From contig CBFHMJ010000054.1 of the NCBI GenBank assembly GCA_965656875.1, positions 62,001-126,000 on the forward strand: a stretch of 64,000 nt of DNA, read 5' to 3'. Below the pieces are notes generated by a model. It had not been told where the DNA came from, made no database searches, and was given only the letters and a program-made list of their open reading frames with translations. This document shows positions 27,457 through 36,313 of this stretch, one piece after another (position 1 is the first letter of the stretch; each line of letters begins with the position of its first letter). Source of the DNA: CBFHMJ01 sp965656875 (GTDB lineage: Bacteria > Pseudomonadota > Gammaproteobacteria > Enterobacterales > Alteromonadaceae). Both the position numbers and the translations under genes were made by a program.

Positions 27457-29811
27457 TTAAGCTCCGGCACTCTCAGCACGAACTTGCTGACAGGCAAACA
27501 ACACACGCTCTGGGGTGGCTGGAGTGTCAAGGTCCGGGCTAATGGTGTAATTGCTCAGGCTACTGATCGCATCTCTTAAGGCTGACCAGACAGACATTCC
27601 CAACATAAAGGGTGGTTCACCAACCGCTTTTGAACGATAGATGGTTGCTTCTTTATTCGGAGAGTCCTGAAGCAGGTTCACATTGAATATCGGTGGAGTA
27701 TCGCCGATAGCCGGGATTTTATATGTCGCAGGATTATTACTCATCAGGCGACCGTTATCAGAAAATTTAACTTCTTCAGTCGTCATCCAACCCATGCCCT
27801 GAATAAAGCCGCCTTCAATCTGACCTTTATCAATATCCGGATTCAGGCTGCGGCCTACATCATGCAATAAATCAGCGCGTAAGACGCGGTATTCGCCAGT
27901 CAATGTATCAACAATTACCTCTGATACGGATGCGCCGTTGGCGTAATAAAAGAATGGACGACCTTTTGCGTTGTCGCGGTCATACCAGATTTTTGGTGTT
28001 TTATAAAAACCGGTAGACGAGAGAGAAACTCGCGCAAAATAGGCTTGTTGACATAGATCCGGGAATGAAACACTGAGTGTTCCTTCCGCAGTTTTTACAT
28101 GAACATGGCTGTCAGCAAACTGAATATCATCGGCGGCAACGGCATGTTTTTCCATCAGGAAATCAATCAAACGTTGCTTGATGATTTGTGCGGCTGCCTG
28201 AGCTGCTTTACCGTTCAAGTCGGTGCCTGATGATGCTGCTGTCGGTGATGTGTTAGGTACTTTATCGGTACGCGTTGCCGTCAGGGTAATGGTGTCGATA
28301 TGCACCTGGAACTCTTCAGCAACGATCTGTGCAACTTTGGTATTCAGGCCCTGGCCCATTTCGGTGCCGCCGTGATTAACCTGAATACTGCCATCTGTGT
28401 ACACATGAATCAGTGCGCCAGCCTGGTTAAGATGCTGAGCAGTAAAGGAAATACCAAATTTAACCGGTGTTAAGGCGAGACCTTTCTTTAGAATCGGTGA
28501 TTGCTGATTGAACGCTGAGATCTCTTCACGACGTAGACGATACTCGCTGGATTCAATCAATTGATTTAGCAACAGAGGTAAGGTTTCTGTCTCTACCGTC
28601 TGATCGTAATGGGTTTTATCAGCCCCCGGACGATATAAATTTTGAAGTCGAACATCCAGGGGATCTTTGCCAACGACACGCGCGATATCATCCATCGCTC
28701 GTTCAATAATCATCATGCCCTGCGGGCCACCGAAACCACGGAACGCGGTATGAGAAACCGTATTGGTTTTCAACCGGTTTCCAACGACTTTTGCCGTTGG
28801 TAAGTAATAGGCATTATCACTGTGAAACATAGCTCGATCGACAATAGCGTCTGACAAGTCGGGTGAGTGTCCACAAATACCATTTACCGTGATGTCGGCA
28901 CCCGCCAGCATGCCGTCTTTATCAAAACCAATATGGTATTGATTAAAGAAGTCGTGACGTTTGCCCGTCATGGTCATATCGTCCTGGCGAGCTAAGCGGC
29001 ATTTAACGGGTTTTCCAGTGTGATAGCACAGCACTGCAGCTATGCAGGCCCAGGGAGCAGCCTGAGTTTCTTTTCCGCCAAAGCCGCCGCCCATACGACG
29101 AGTATCAACCACGATGCGGCTGATCGGTTGATTCAGTACTTCGGCTACAAGCTTTTGTACTTCAGAAGGGTGTTGGGTCGAAGACCAAACCGACAATCCG
29201 CCATCCTCGGCAGGAGCAACCATAGCGATTTGGCCTTCGAGGTAGAAGTGCTCCTGAGCACCAACGTATTGCTTAGCTGTTAGTTGGTGATCAGCGCTTG
29301 CTATCGCTGCGGCAACATCGCCACGAGTTTGCGGTGTCGGTGTATCTCTTACGAATGATTCTTCAGCCAGTGCCTGTTCAGCATCCAGCATCGGTGTGTG
29401 TTGTTCGTATTCAATCTCAGCTAACCGTACTGCTTTTCTCGCCAGTTCATAACTGGTTGCAGCAACAGCAAATATAGGTTGACCAGCGTATTTGATCTCA
29501 TCGCTGGTCAGAATCGGGTCGCCTTTAAAGACAGGACCGATATCAGTGTGACCGGGTACATCTTCTACTGTGATGACTTTTACGACACCGGGGGCCTGCT
29601 TCACTTTATCCAGATTCATCGCTGTAATCCGGCCTTTCGCGATGGTACTGAAACCGACGGCGGTATGCAGTAAACCACGCGGCTCTGCCATGTCATCGAT
29701 ATAAAAGGCATTACCGGCGACATGCTTATGCGCACTGTCGTGTTTAACGGAATGCCCGGTATGACCAGGACGTTTGGTAACAGGGGATTGAGTATCAATA
29801 AGACTACGCAT
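27457..29811 (-). CDS. xdhB: Xanthine dehydrogenase, molybdopterin-binding subunit
   Basis: A 784-aa catalytic subunit that oxidises hypoxanthine and xanthine to urate. Molybdopterin-binding motifs are seen: GGGFGGKETQAAPWA, AFRGFGGPQGM with the substrate Arg, and the catalytic Glu in KAVGEPPFML. The N-terminal a/b hammerhead domain (residues about 15-140) includes SAHKHVAGNAFYIDDM. The start overlaps the end of xdhA by eight bases, so the two subunits are translationally coupled. Confidence 0.95.
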   Translation of the reverse strand: MRSLIDTQSPVTKRPGHTGHSVKHDSAHKHVAGNAFYIDDMAEPRGLLHTAVGFSTIAKGRITAMNLDKVKQAPGVVKVITVEDVPGHTDIGPVFKGDPILTSDEIKYAGQPIFAVAATSYELARKAVRLAEIEYEQHTPMLDAEQALAEESFVRDTPTPQTRGDVAAAIASADHQLTAKQYVGAQEHFYLEGQIAMVAPAEDGGLSVWSSTQHPSEVQKLVAEVLNQPISRIVVDTRRMGGGFGGKETQAAPWACIAAVLCYHTGKPVKCRLARQDDMTMTGKRHDFFNQYHIGFDKDGMLAGADITVNGICGHSPDLSDAIVDRAMFHSDNAYYLPTAKVVGNRLKTNTVSHTAFRGFGGPQGMMIIERAMDDIARVVGKDPLDVRLQNLYRPGADKTHYDQTVETETLPLLLNQLIESSEYRLRREEISAFNQQSPILKKGLALTPVKFGISFTAQHLNQAGALIHVYTDGSIQVNHGGTEMGQGLNTKVAQIVAEEFQVHIDTITLTATRTDKVPNTSPTAASSGTDLNGKAAQAAAQIIKQRLIDFLMEKHAVAADDIQFADSHVHVKTAEGTLSVSFPDLCQQAYFARVSLSSTGFYKTPKIWYDRDNAKGRPFFYYANGASVSEVIVDTLTGEYRVLRADLLHDVGRSLNPDIDKGQIEGGFIQGMGWMTTEEVKFSDNGRLMSNNPATYKIPAIGDTPPIFNVNLLQDSPNKEATIYRSKAVGEPPFMLGMSVWSALRDAISSLSNYTISPDLDTPATPERVLFACQQVRAESAGA

Positions 29812-31297
29812 GGTGAACCTGTGTCATATAAGCTGGAGTCGATGATTCGTGAAACACACGAAGTAGCAGGTTTTTTGCAACCTGGCGACGATAATGTTCT
29901 GATGCCCGGACATCGGATAGGGGATTGAAATCCTGGTCAATGGTATCCATCGTGGCGAGAATGGTGTCTTCGGTCCACGGTTGCCCAATAAGTGCTTTTT
30001 CCAACGTAACTGCACGTTTAGGTGTGGCGGCCATGCCACCGAATGCGACTGATACTTGCTTAACGGTATCTTGGTCAGTGGTCACGGTCATCGCAAAGCA
30101 AACCGCTGAAATATCATCTTCCAGTCGCTTGCTGACTTTGTGCATATGGAATTGCTGCTCGTCCGTGAGCAACGGGATTGTTGTCTGTTCGATAAATTCA
30201 CCGGGTTGCATAACCGTTTCACGGTAGCCAGTGAAGAAATCATTAATATTGACGACACGAGAACCGTGTTGGCTTCTCAGATGTAATTCAGCATTAAGTG
30301 CAAGCAGGGCAGGTGGCGTATCACCGATCGGCGATGCATTCGCAATGTTACCGGCAAATGTTGCCTGGTTTCGGATCTGAAGAGAGCCGATACGGTCAAT
30401 AACATCAGCGAATGCTGGAAGGGTAGAACGAATCGCAGGCAGACACTGGGTGTAACTCATTGCGGCACCAATGACTAGTGAGTTGCCGCGAATACTCAGA
30501 CGGTTCAATTCCTGAACCAGCCCGGTGTAAATCAGAATCTCCAGTGTTTTTAACTGCTGCGTTACTTCCAGCGCCAAATCGGTGCCGCCTTTTACCAACC
30601 TTGCAGATGGATACTGTGCATATAAATCAGTTAGCTCCTCTAGTGTTCGGGGAGCGAAAAATAATTGTGTGCCTTCCTGTGTTTGATAACGAATAGCCGG
30701 ACAATCGGTGCTGTCAGCGGTCTGTTGATTTAACGCTACAAGTTGCTGTGCAACATTCATCGAACGTTGGCGAAAAGTGTCATCAATTGAAGGTTGAGAT
30801 AGCAGCGCTTCAGCTGCTTTGTAGATTGGGTTGTAACCTGTGCAGCGGCACAGATTACCTGATAACGCGATTGCAATATCTTCGCGGTCAGGGCTTTCTG
30901 CTGCTGTTGTCACATCGGCTCGTTGTAAATCATCAACAAACGCAGCAAGCGACATCACAATACCTGGTGTACAAAATCCACACTGTGACCCATTGTGATC
31001 CACCATCGCCTGTTGAACCGGATGCAATTGCTGACCTTGTTGCAAATGCTCAACGGTGATCAAGTGTTTACCTTGTAATGTGCCAACGAAGGTAATACAC
31101 GCATTAAGGCTTTGGTAATGTAATTCTCCATCGATCAGTTGACCAACAACAACTGTACAAGCACCACAGTCACCAGAAGCACAACCTTCTTTAGTACCTG
31201 TCAGTGCCTGATGCTGGCGAACATAGTCCAATACCGTTGTATTGGGCGAGATATTGTCCACGCTGACCAGTTGATCGTTAAGAATAAATTGAATCAC
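29804..31297 (-). CDS. xdhA: Xanthine dehydrogenase, 2Fe-2S and FAD subunit
   Basis: A 497-aa small subunit. The first 2Fe-2S cluster is bound by the CxxxxCxxC motif at Cys39, Cys44 and Cys47 plus a later Cys, the second by CGFCTPG and CRCTGY. The FAD domain begins near residue 190 with ARLVKGGTDLALEVTQ and includes the GNIANASPIGDTPPAL motif. It starts at GTG 31297 with GAGGA upstream. As first gene of the operon it stands immediately downstream of the RutR-type palindrome, which overlaps the expected promoter. Confidence 0.95.
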   Translation of the reverse strand: MIQFILNDQLVSVDNISPNTTVLDYVRQHQALTGTKEGCASGDCGACTVVVGQLIDGELHYQSLNACITFVGTLQGKHLITVEHLQQGQQLHPVQQAMVDHNGSQCGFCTPGIVMSLAAFVDDLQRADVTTAAESPDREDIAIALSGNLCRCTGYNPIYKAAEALLSQPSIDDTFRQRSMNVAQQLVALNQQTADSTDCPAIRYQTQEGTQLFFAPRTLEELTDLYAQYPSARLVKGGTDLALEVTQQLKTLEILIYTGLVQELNRLSIRGNSLVIGAAMSYTQCLPAIRSTLPAFADVIDRIGSLQIRNQATFAGNIANASPIGDTPPALLALNAELHLRSQHGSRVVNINDFFTGYRETVMQPGEFIEQTTIPLLTDEQQFHMHKVSKRLEDDISAVCFAMTVTTDQDTVKQVSVAFGGMAATPKRAVTLEKALIGQPWTEDTILATMDTIDQDFNPLSDVRASEHYRRQVAKNLLLRVFHESSTPAYMTQVHHA

Positions 31298-31339
31298 GAT
31301 GTCCTCATAGTGTTTTTATTATGTTTGTTATGGTATTAG

Positions 31340-31375
31340 ACACAAAAACCTAACCAATTGGTCAGGTTTTTGTGT
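31340..31375. promoter_or_regulatory. RutR-type operator in the xdhA / tetR divergent promoter
   Basis: A 36-bp palindrome with a single mismatched pair. Its core CTAACCAATTGGTCAG fits the RutR box TTGACCAnnTGGTCAA known from E. coli (established knowledge). It lies 43-78 bp upstream of xdhA and 181-216 bp upstream of the TetR-family gene. Autoregulation and control of the purine operon by that TetR protein are inferred. Confidence 0.75.
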
Positions 31376-31555
31376 ATTAAATGAGAATTGATAGCAATAG
31401 TCAACCATTATCAACAAACCTGTTGCATATACCTTAATGAGAAACGGAATTGAATGGATATCAGACGGTTAGTAATAAAACTGATTCTACCAGGGGGTAA
31501 GTAGTTAAAATTCGGCGTAAATTAGTTTAATCTGTAGCGAAATTTACAGGTCTCA

Positions 31556-32257
31556 ATGACAGTTTTGAAAAAATACACAAACGTTATGTCTGGAACCAGC
31601 TATTCAACAAAACGACGAAATTATCGTCCGGGTAAAATTCGCGAAGCGAATCAGCTTCGTATCATTTCTGCGGCAGAGCAAGAGTTTGTTGTTCACGGCT
31701 TTAAGGGTGCAACAGTCAATAATATTGCGTTACGTGCCGAACTGCCAAAAGCCAATATTCATTATTACTTCAAAAGTAAACTTGATTTGTATGCGGCGGT
31801 CCTCGAAAACATCCTGAGTCTGTGGGATGACACATTCAATGAATTATGTGCTGAAGATGATCCGGGTATTGTGTTGAAAGAATACATTCATGCGAAAGTG
31901 ATGTTCTCACAAACCAATCCACTGGCTTCCCGCATTTTCGCCAAGGAAATTATCAGTGGTGGCGAGCATCTTTCTCAGTTTTTTCAACAAGATTACCGCG
32001 ACTGGTTTAATGACAGAGCGGGTGTTTTTTGTGACTGGGTGGCACTGGGTAAAATGGACCCGGTCGATCCGATTCATTTGATTTTTATGATTTGGTCAAC
32101 CACACAGCATTATGCTGATTTTTCTCCTCAGATATGTGCGGCTCTGGGTAAGAAAAGCTTGACCAATGCTGATTTTCAAAAGGCAGCCGATACCTTAAGC
32201 ACCATCATTTTAAAAGGCTGTGGTATACAACTTCCCAACGCAACTTCGACTGAATAA
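31556..32257 (+). CDS. TetR-family regulator, RutR-like
   Basis: A 233-aa regulator. The helix-turn-helix lies in residues about 38-80 (IISAAEQEFVVHGFKGATVNNIALRAELPKANIHYYF pattern) and the C-terminal part, with SRIFAKEIISGGEH and FMIWSTTQHYADF, resembles the RutR/YcdC C-terminal domain. E. coli RutR senses uracil and thymine and also acts on purine-degradation genes. Divergent from the purine operon with a RutR-type palindrome between them, this protein is its likely repressor, perhaps responding to a purine or pyrimidine intermediate. ATG 31556 is used; ATG 31586 is an alternative. Confidence 0.88.
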   Translation: MTVLKKYTNVMSGTSYSTKRRNYRPGKIREANQLRIISAAEQEFVVHGFKGATVNNIALRAELPKANIHYYFKSKLDLYAAVLENILSLWDDTFNELCAEDDPGIVLKEYIHAKVMFSQTNPLASRIFAKEIISGGEHLSQFFQQDYRDWFNDRAGVFCDWVALGKMDPVDPIHLIFMIWSTTQHYADFSPQICAALGKKSLTNADFQKAADTLSTIILKGCGIQLPNATSTE

Positions 32258-32269
32258 AGGGAACTCTCC

Positions 32270-33025
32270 ATGTTAAACAGTAAAGAAATTAAGCGTTACA
32301 GTCGCCATTTACTGCTCAGTGAAATTGGCGAAGAAGGTCAGATTAAACTTAAGAATTCTCATGTACTGGTGATTGGCCTGGGTGGCCTGGGTTGTCCGGT
32401 TGTCCTTTATCTTGCGGCGGCGGGTATCGGTAAATTAACCTTGGTTGACGCAGATAAAGTGGATTTAAGTAACTTGCAGCGCCAAGTGCTTTACCGGATG
32501 AATAATGTTAGTCAGCACAAAACGGACAGTGCAGAAAAAACTATCTTCGCATTGAACAGTACAGTCGATGTAAAAACCGTCAATGCAATGATTGATGAAT
32601 CCAATGCTGACCAACTGATCAGCAATGCTGATGTGGTGCTGGATTGCACTGACAATGTTGAAGCTCGGCATCTGATTAATGAAACCTGTCTGAAGCACAA
32701 GAAAACCCTGATCAGTGGCGCGGGTATCAGAGCAGAAGGGCAGTTACTGGTGCTCGATCACGCGAATAATGATGACTCGCCTTGCTATAACTGTATGTTC
32801 CCTAAAGACGGTGAAGAACCCGTACTGAATTGTTCGAACAGTGGTGTGTTCGGCCCTATCCTTGGCATTATTGGTAGTATGCAAGCCCTGGAAGCGATTA
32901 AGTTTCTGACAGGTAAATCATTAAAATCGCACGGAAAACTGAAGATGTTTGATGGCATGGCAATGGAATGGCGTGAATTCAATTTAATGAAGAATCCGGA
33001 TTGCTCTGTTTGCAAAAAAGTATAA
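32270..33025 (+). CDS. moeB: MoeB/ThiF-family adenylyltransferase
   Basis: A 251-aa E1-like enzyme. Seen are the ATP-binding GLGGLGCPV motif, the VDLSNLQRQVLY segment, the DCTDNVEARHLIN segment and two zinc pairs (CYNC and CSVC). MoeB adenylates the C-terminus of MoaD during molybdopterin synthesis; ThiF acts likewise in thiamine synthesis. Co-transcription with the RutR-like gene, 12 bases apart, next to a molybdenum-dependent xanthine dehydrogenase favours the MoeB role. The symbol is by family and context. Confidence 0.82.
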   Translation: MLNSKEIKRYSRHLLLSEIGEEGQIKLKNSHVLVIGLGGLGCPVVLYLAAAGIGKLTLVDADKVDLSNLQRQVLYRMNNVSQHKTDSAEKTIFALNSTVDVKTVNAMIDESNADQLISNADVVLDCTDNVEARHLINETCLKHKKTLISGAGIRAEGQLLVLDHANNDDSPCYNCMFPKDGEEPVLNCSNSGVFGPILGIIGSMQALEAIKFLTGKSLKSHGKLKMFDGMAMEWREFNLMKNPDCSVCKKV

Positions 33026-33130
33026 ATTGACAATGATATTTGAAAATGCATAAAACAGCTTTACATCTGTCGGCGGTAGTGTCTTGAAATCTGTGTCATT
33101 GCAGTAATATTAAGAAAACAGGAATGAGAC

Positions 33131-33835
33131 ATGGCTCAATCTTTCGACTTCAACAATACATTAGCTGAACTTCAATTGGACTGGGCATGAGCTATAGTGA
33201 TATCCGTAGTCACGTTTAAGAGATGTAAAGCATTGAGATATCTGAAGCTACTATTACATGTCATTACCAGTTAATCCTTGAACTTAAAGCCCGGCAGACT
33301 CTTAGTCTGGACATCTTGTATCCGATTAACTGGCTTGATGTGATCGCGGAAGAAAATGGACACAATGTCAGCAAAGCAGCTTATACAGTCCGGGGCATTA
33401 ACATCGTTGGCCTCAAAGGATTTCCTGAAGCAATAGCCATTATCTAACCTGAAAATGAAGTTAAACGGTGCGTTTTACACCAAATACCGTGTGGTATGAG
33501 GCTCAAACACCAGAAAGCCTTTATGACTGGTTTAAAGCCAGTTTATCATGCAGTGACGAAAGATGATGATGCAGCAACGCTGGATGAACTCGAAGCTACA
33601 TGAGGCTGATCATACTCAATAGCCGTCGAGTCGTTGCGGCGAAAATGCTCAGAACTATGACCGCAGCTCTGAGCATGTACAACTGGCTAATTATCAAAAG
33701 GAATTAGCCCTAAAAAAATTGAAATGATGTATGTGAATCACACACCTGATTATGTTCGTAAGACGCTTTATATGACCAATGCCAATCCATAGTTGGAATC
33801 TGATATTTTCGCAATTAGCCATCCACTTCGAAGGT
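33131..33835 (+). pseudogene. Remnant of an IS256-family (mutator-type) transposase
   Basis: An ATG at 33131 opens a decayed frame. Several pieces match IS256-type transposases when read with stops and frameshifts: SLDILYPINW (for the DDE region start), KGFPEAI followed after an in-frame TAA by PENEVKRCVLHQI, then KAFMTGLKPVYHAV...ATLDELEA, and near the end VRKTLYMTNAN (family: R-IYTTNAIE). The stretch before KGFPEAI lacks about 40 residues including the second catalytic region, so an internal deletion has occurred. The remnant lies between moeB and the chemoreceptor gene. I saw no clear terminal inverted repeats. Confidence 0.75.
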
Positions 33836-33910
33836 AAGTTAGATGGCATGCTAGATAATTAGTAATTTTGACTGACGCAGAAATCCGAAAATCTTCTCTT
33901 GGATTTTATT

Positions 33911-35218
33911 TTATGCTTCTAATAGACTTGAAACTGAGTCGGATACGTTCTCTGCGCCGCGTTGAATTTCATCCATAACACTATTTACCTGTTCAATTCG
34001 TTCGTTACTTTGTTCTACACTTTCGTTGACACTATGCATTTTTTCAGCAGCAGAACCTGCAAGAACTTTATTTTTTTCTACCACTTTCTCAATTTCAAGA
34101 GTACTTTGACTGGTTCGACTGGCTAATTGTCTGACTTCATCTGCTACTACAGCAAATCCTTTCCCTTGCTCTCCCGCACGCGCTGCTTCAATTGCTGCAT
34201 TTAATGCGAGTAGATTAGTTTGATCTGCAATACTTCTTATAGTAGATACAATAGCTTCAATGTTACTTGACTGATTATGAAGCTCTTCAAGAATTCGGGT
34301 TGTTTGTTCTACTTCGCTTATAGTTTTCCTGGAAATAGAAACTGTTTTATTGAGTAACTCTACACCTCTGACGGATATTTTTGATGTTTCTTCAGCTGTC
34401 GAGAAATAAGTTTCTGCAGCATTTGAAATCTCATGTCTTTCTTTAACTTGATTTGTTACATCAGATGCAAATTTTATAATTTTAATCACTTCGTTTTTTT
34501 CGTTATAAATGGGGTTGTAGGTTGCTTCAAGCCATATCATCTGTTTATTCGAATCGAGTCTTTCGAATAAACCAGAAGCGATCTTTCCACTAGATAGCTG
34601 CTGCCAAAAAGATGGGTTCTTCTCGTAAAATTCATTTGTACAGAAAATGCGATGATGTTTTCCTTTAATATCATCTAACTCAAATTTAACGGTGTTTAAG
34701 AAGTTATTATTTGCAGTAATGATTGTACCATCCGGCTCAAACTCGATTACTGCTGTTGATTTGTTAAGAGCTAACTGTATTGCTTCTAGATAATCTAAAT
34801 ATTCTTTGTCTTTTGTTACATCGTGGGCAATCTTCAATACTTCTGTGATGGTTCCGCTATCGTCTGTAATTGGAATATAGGTAGCTTCTAACCAGATAGG
34901 TTCTTTATTCTTTTTTAATCGTCTATATGTTGCTGTTTTAGATTTTCCTGCTTCAAGCTCTTTCCAAAATCTTGAGTATTCTTCCGACGAAGAAAACTCT
35001 TTGGTGCAAAATATTCTATGATGCTGCCCCTTAATTTCATTTATGGTATACCCAACTGTAGCAAGAAATAAATCATTAGCGTCTAAAACAAATCCTTGAG
35101 GAGAAAAACAGATAAAGGCTACATGCTGCCTTATAGATGTAACTATATGTTGAAACGATTTCAAATTTGACATTAATAAATCATTTGTTTGCTGATTTCG
35201 TTTAAATCCGAAAAACAT
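33911..35218 (-). CDS. Soluble PAS-PAS methyl-accepting chemotaxis protein (BdlA-like)
   Basis: A 435-aa chemoreceptor without membrane segments. Two PAS domains (residues about 25-130 and 150-255) are nearly repeats of each other, each containing GQHHRIFC or GKHHRIFC and PIWLEATY or MIWLEATY. The signalling domain with the hairpin tip DQTNLLALNAAIEAARAGEQGKGFAVVADEVRQLA follows. The same layout is known in BdlA of Pseudomonas, which governs biofilm dispersal (family knowledge). The PAS pair probably binds FAD or haem to sense redox state. A LacI-type palindrome lies 44-57 bp upstream of the start, suggesting control by sugar status. The gene lies beside an insertion remnant and AT-rich DNA. 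Confidence 0.9.
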   Translation of the reverse strand: MFFGFKRNQQTNDLLMSNLKSFQHIVTSIRQHVAFICFSPQGFVLDANDLFLATVGYTINEIKGQHHRIFCTKEFSSSEEYSRFWKELEAGKSKTATYRRLKKNKEPIWLEATYIPITDDSGTITEVLKIAHDVTKDKEYLDYLEAIQLALNKSTAVIEFEPDGTIITANNNFLNTVKFELDDIKGKHHRIFCTNEFYEKNPSFWQQLSSGKIASGLFERLDSNKQMIWLEATYNPIYNEKNEVIKIIKFASDVTNQVKERHEISNAAETYFSTAEETSKISVRGVELLNKTVSISRKTISEVEQTTRILEELHNQSSNIEAIVSTIRSIADQTNLLALNAAIEAARAGEQGKGFAVVADEVRQLASRTSQSTLEIEKVVEKNKVLAGSAAEKMHSVNESVEQSNERIEQVNSVMDEIQRGAENVSDSVSSLLEA

Positions 35219-35261
35219 TCCTTACTCCGTTTATATCTTTTAAAACAAGAACCTAATAGCT

Positions 35262-35275
35262 TGTAAGCGCTTACG
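35262..35275. promoter_or_regulatory. LacI-type palindrome before chemoreceptor gene
   Basis: TGTAAGCGCTTACG contains the perfect 12-bp palindrome GTAAGCGCTTAC and fits the same pattern as the operators at 247, 450 and 9517. It lies 44-57 bp upstream of the chemoreceptor ATG. Confidence 0.6.
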
Positions 35276-35603
35276 TTTATATACAACTTAAATTTATTTT
35301 TAACTAGAATTCGATACGAATATATGAATAGAAGGTTAATGTTAAACAAATTACCTGAGATGGCAACAGTTATCTTCTTCACAACTTGCTGTATATGGTT
35401 CCCCACAGATACAAATCTATACCTAAAATTGACAAGCTTTAATTTTTTTAAAATGAATACATGAATTTTTTTCGCTTAATTTTGCTTATTTCATGGTTAT
35501 TTATGTATTTTTATAGTCTGAATTTCTTTGTGTGAAATACATAAATCATAGAAAGACGTGATATTTAAGTATGTTGTGATGTACAAAAATGAAATATTTA
35601 TGT

Positions 35604-35627
35604 CCTTTTAATTATGTAATTAAAAGG
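35604..35627. repeat. AT-rich palindrome
   Basis: CCTTTTAATTA (35604-35614) pairs perfectly with TAATTAAAAGG (35617-35627). It lies downstream of the dcm-vsr operon and may help terminate it, since A/T runs sit inside the stem in both directions. Confidence 0.4.
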
Positions 35628-35797
35628 TTAATGAGGTTAAGTGTGTAATTTAATAACTATAAGAATCAATGATTTTTGTAAAATGGAAAAAATTCTTATT
35701 AGTATGGATGGTAAAGATTTATCGTTGATCTGATTGAAGGTAAAGTCGCTCTATCAGGCAGGTGCAGATATCTACGGGCTTTTATCGTATTCTTCAA

Positions 35798-36313
35798 CTA
35801 TTCTGAGAAATTCAATTTAGGGTATGATGTTCCAAATCCCTTCACCAGACCCCGCTCATTGATTCCGCCACTGATACAACCATTATCCTGCCACGCGAAA
35901 ATGAATTCCTCGATACGTTCAGTCAGTGCAATGTCGTCCAGTTTTGTTTTTCCTTTCAATGCACACTCCCAGACTGACAAGATACGCCAGCCATCGGCAT
36001 TCAGTTGTTCGAAGTGGCGGTGATCACGTTCAACGTTGCCCCTGATTTTATTCATCCAGAAACCTGTGCGTGTTCCGGGTACCTTAAATAAATGGCAATG
36101 ATGCCCGTGCCAGTAACAACCCTGTACGAAAATACAAATACGGTGCCTGGTCAGTACGATGTCTGGTTTGCCGGGCAGGTTATCGAGATGAAGTCGATAG
36201 CCTATTCCTGCTTTTTTTAATAACTGACGTACCAGGCGTTCAGGTTTGGTGTGTTTAACCCCAATGGCTTGCATGTTTTTGCGACGCGTCGCTTTATCAT
36301 GCACATCAGCCAT
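35798..36313 (-). CDS. vsr: Very short patch repair endonuclease
   Basis: A 171-aa mismatch endonuclease that nicks next to T:G mismatches arising by deamination of 5-methylcytosine in Dcm sites. Motifs seen: DKATRRKNMQAI at the N-terminus, LPGKPDIVL with the catalytic Asp, FVQGCYWHGHHC with zinc ligands, and WRILSVWECAL. Its start overlaps the stop of the metallopeptidase gene by eight bases, so the genes are in one operon with dcm. The C-terminal 20 residues extend past the usual family end. Confidence 0.95.
   Translation of the reverse strand: MADVHDKATRRKNMQAIGVKHTKPERLVRQLLKKAGIGYRLHLDNLPGKPDIVLTRHRICIFVQGCYWHGHHCHLFKVPGTRTGFWMNKIRGNVERDHRHFEQLNADGWRILSVWECALKGKTKLDDIALTERIEEFIFAWQDNGCISGGINERGLVKGFGTSYPKLNFSE

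Larger units (their letters stand above)
35219..35797. other. AT-rich intergenic region upstream of chemoreceptor gene
   Basis: About 580 bp with visibly higher A+T than the neighbours. It contains the LacI-type palindrome (35262-35275), a hairpin (35604-35627) and no convincing gene. A 77-codon minus-strand frame here reads through the chemoreceptor start region and is not protein-like. Confidence 0.55.
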
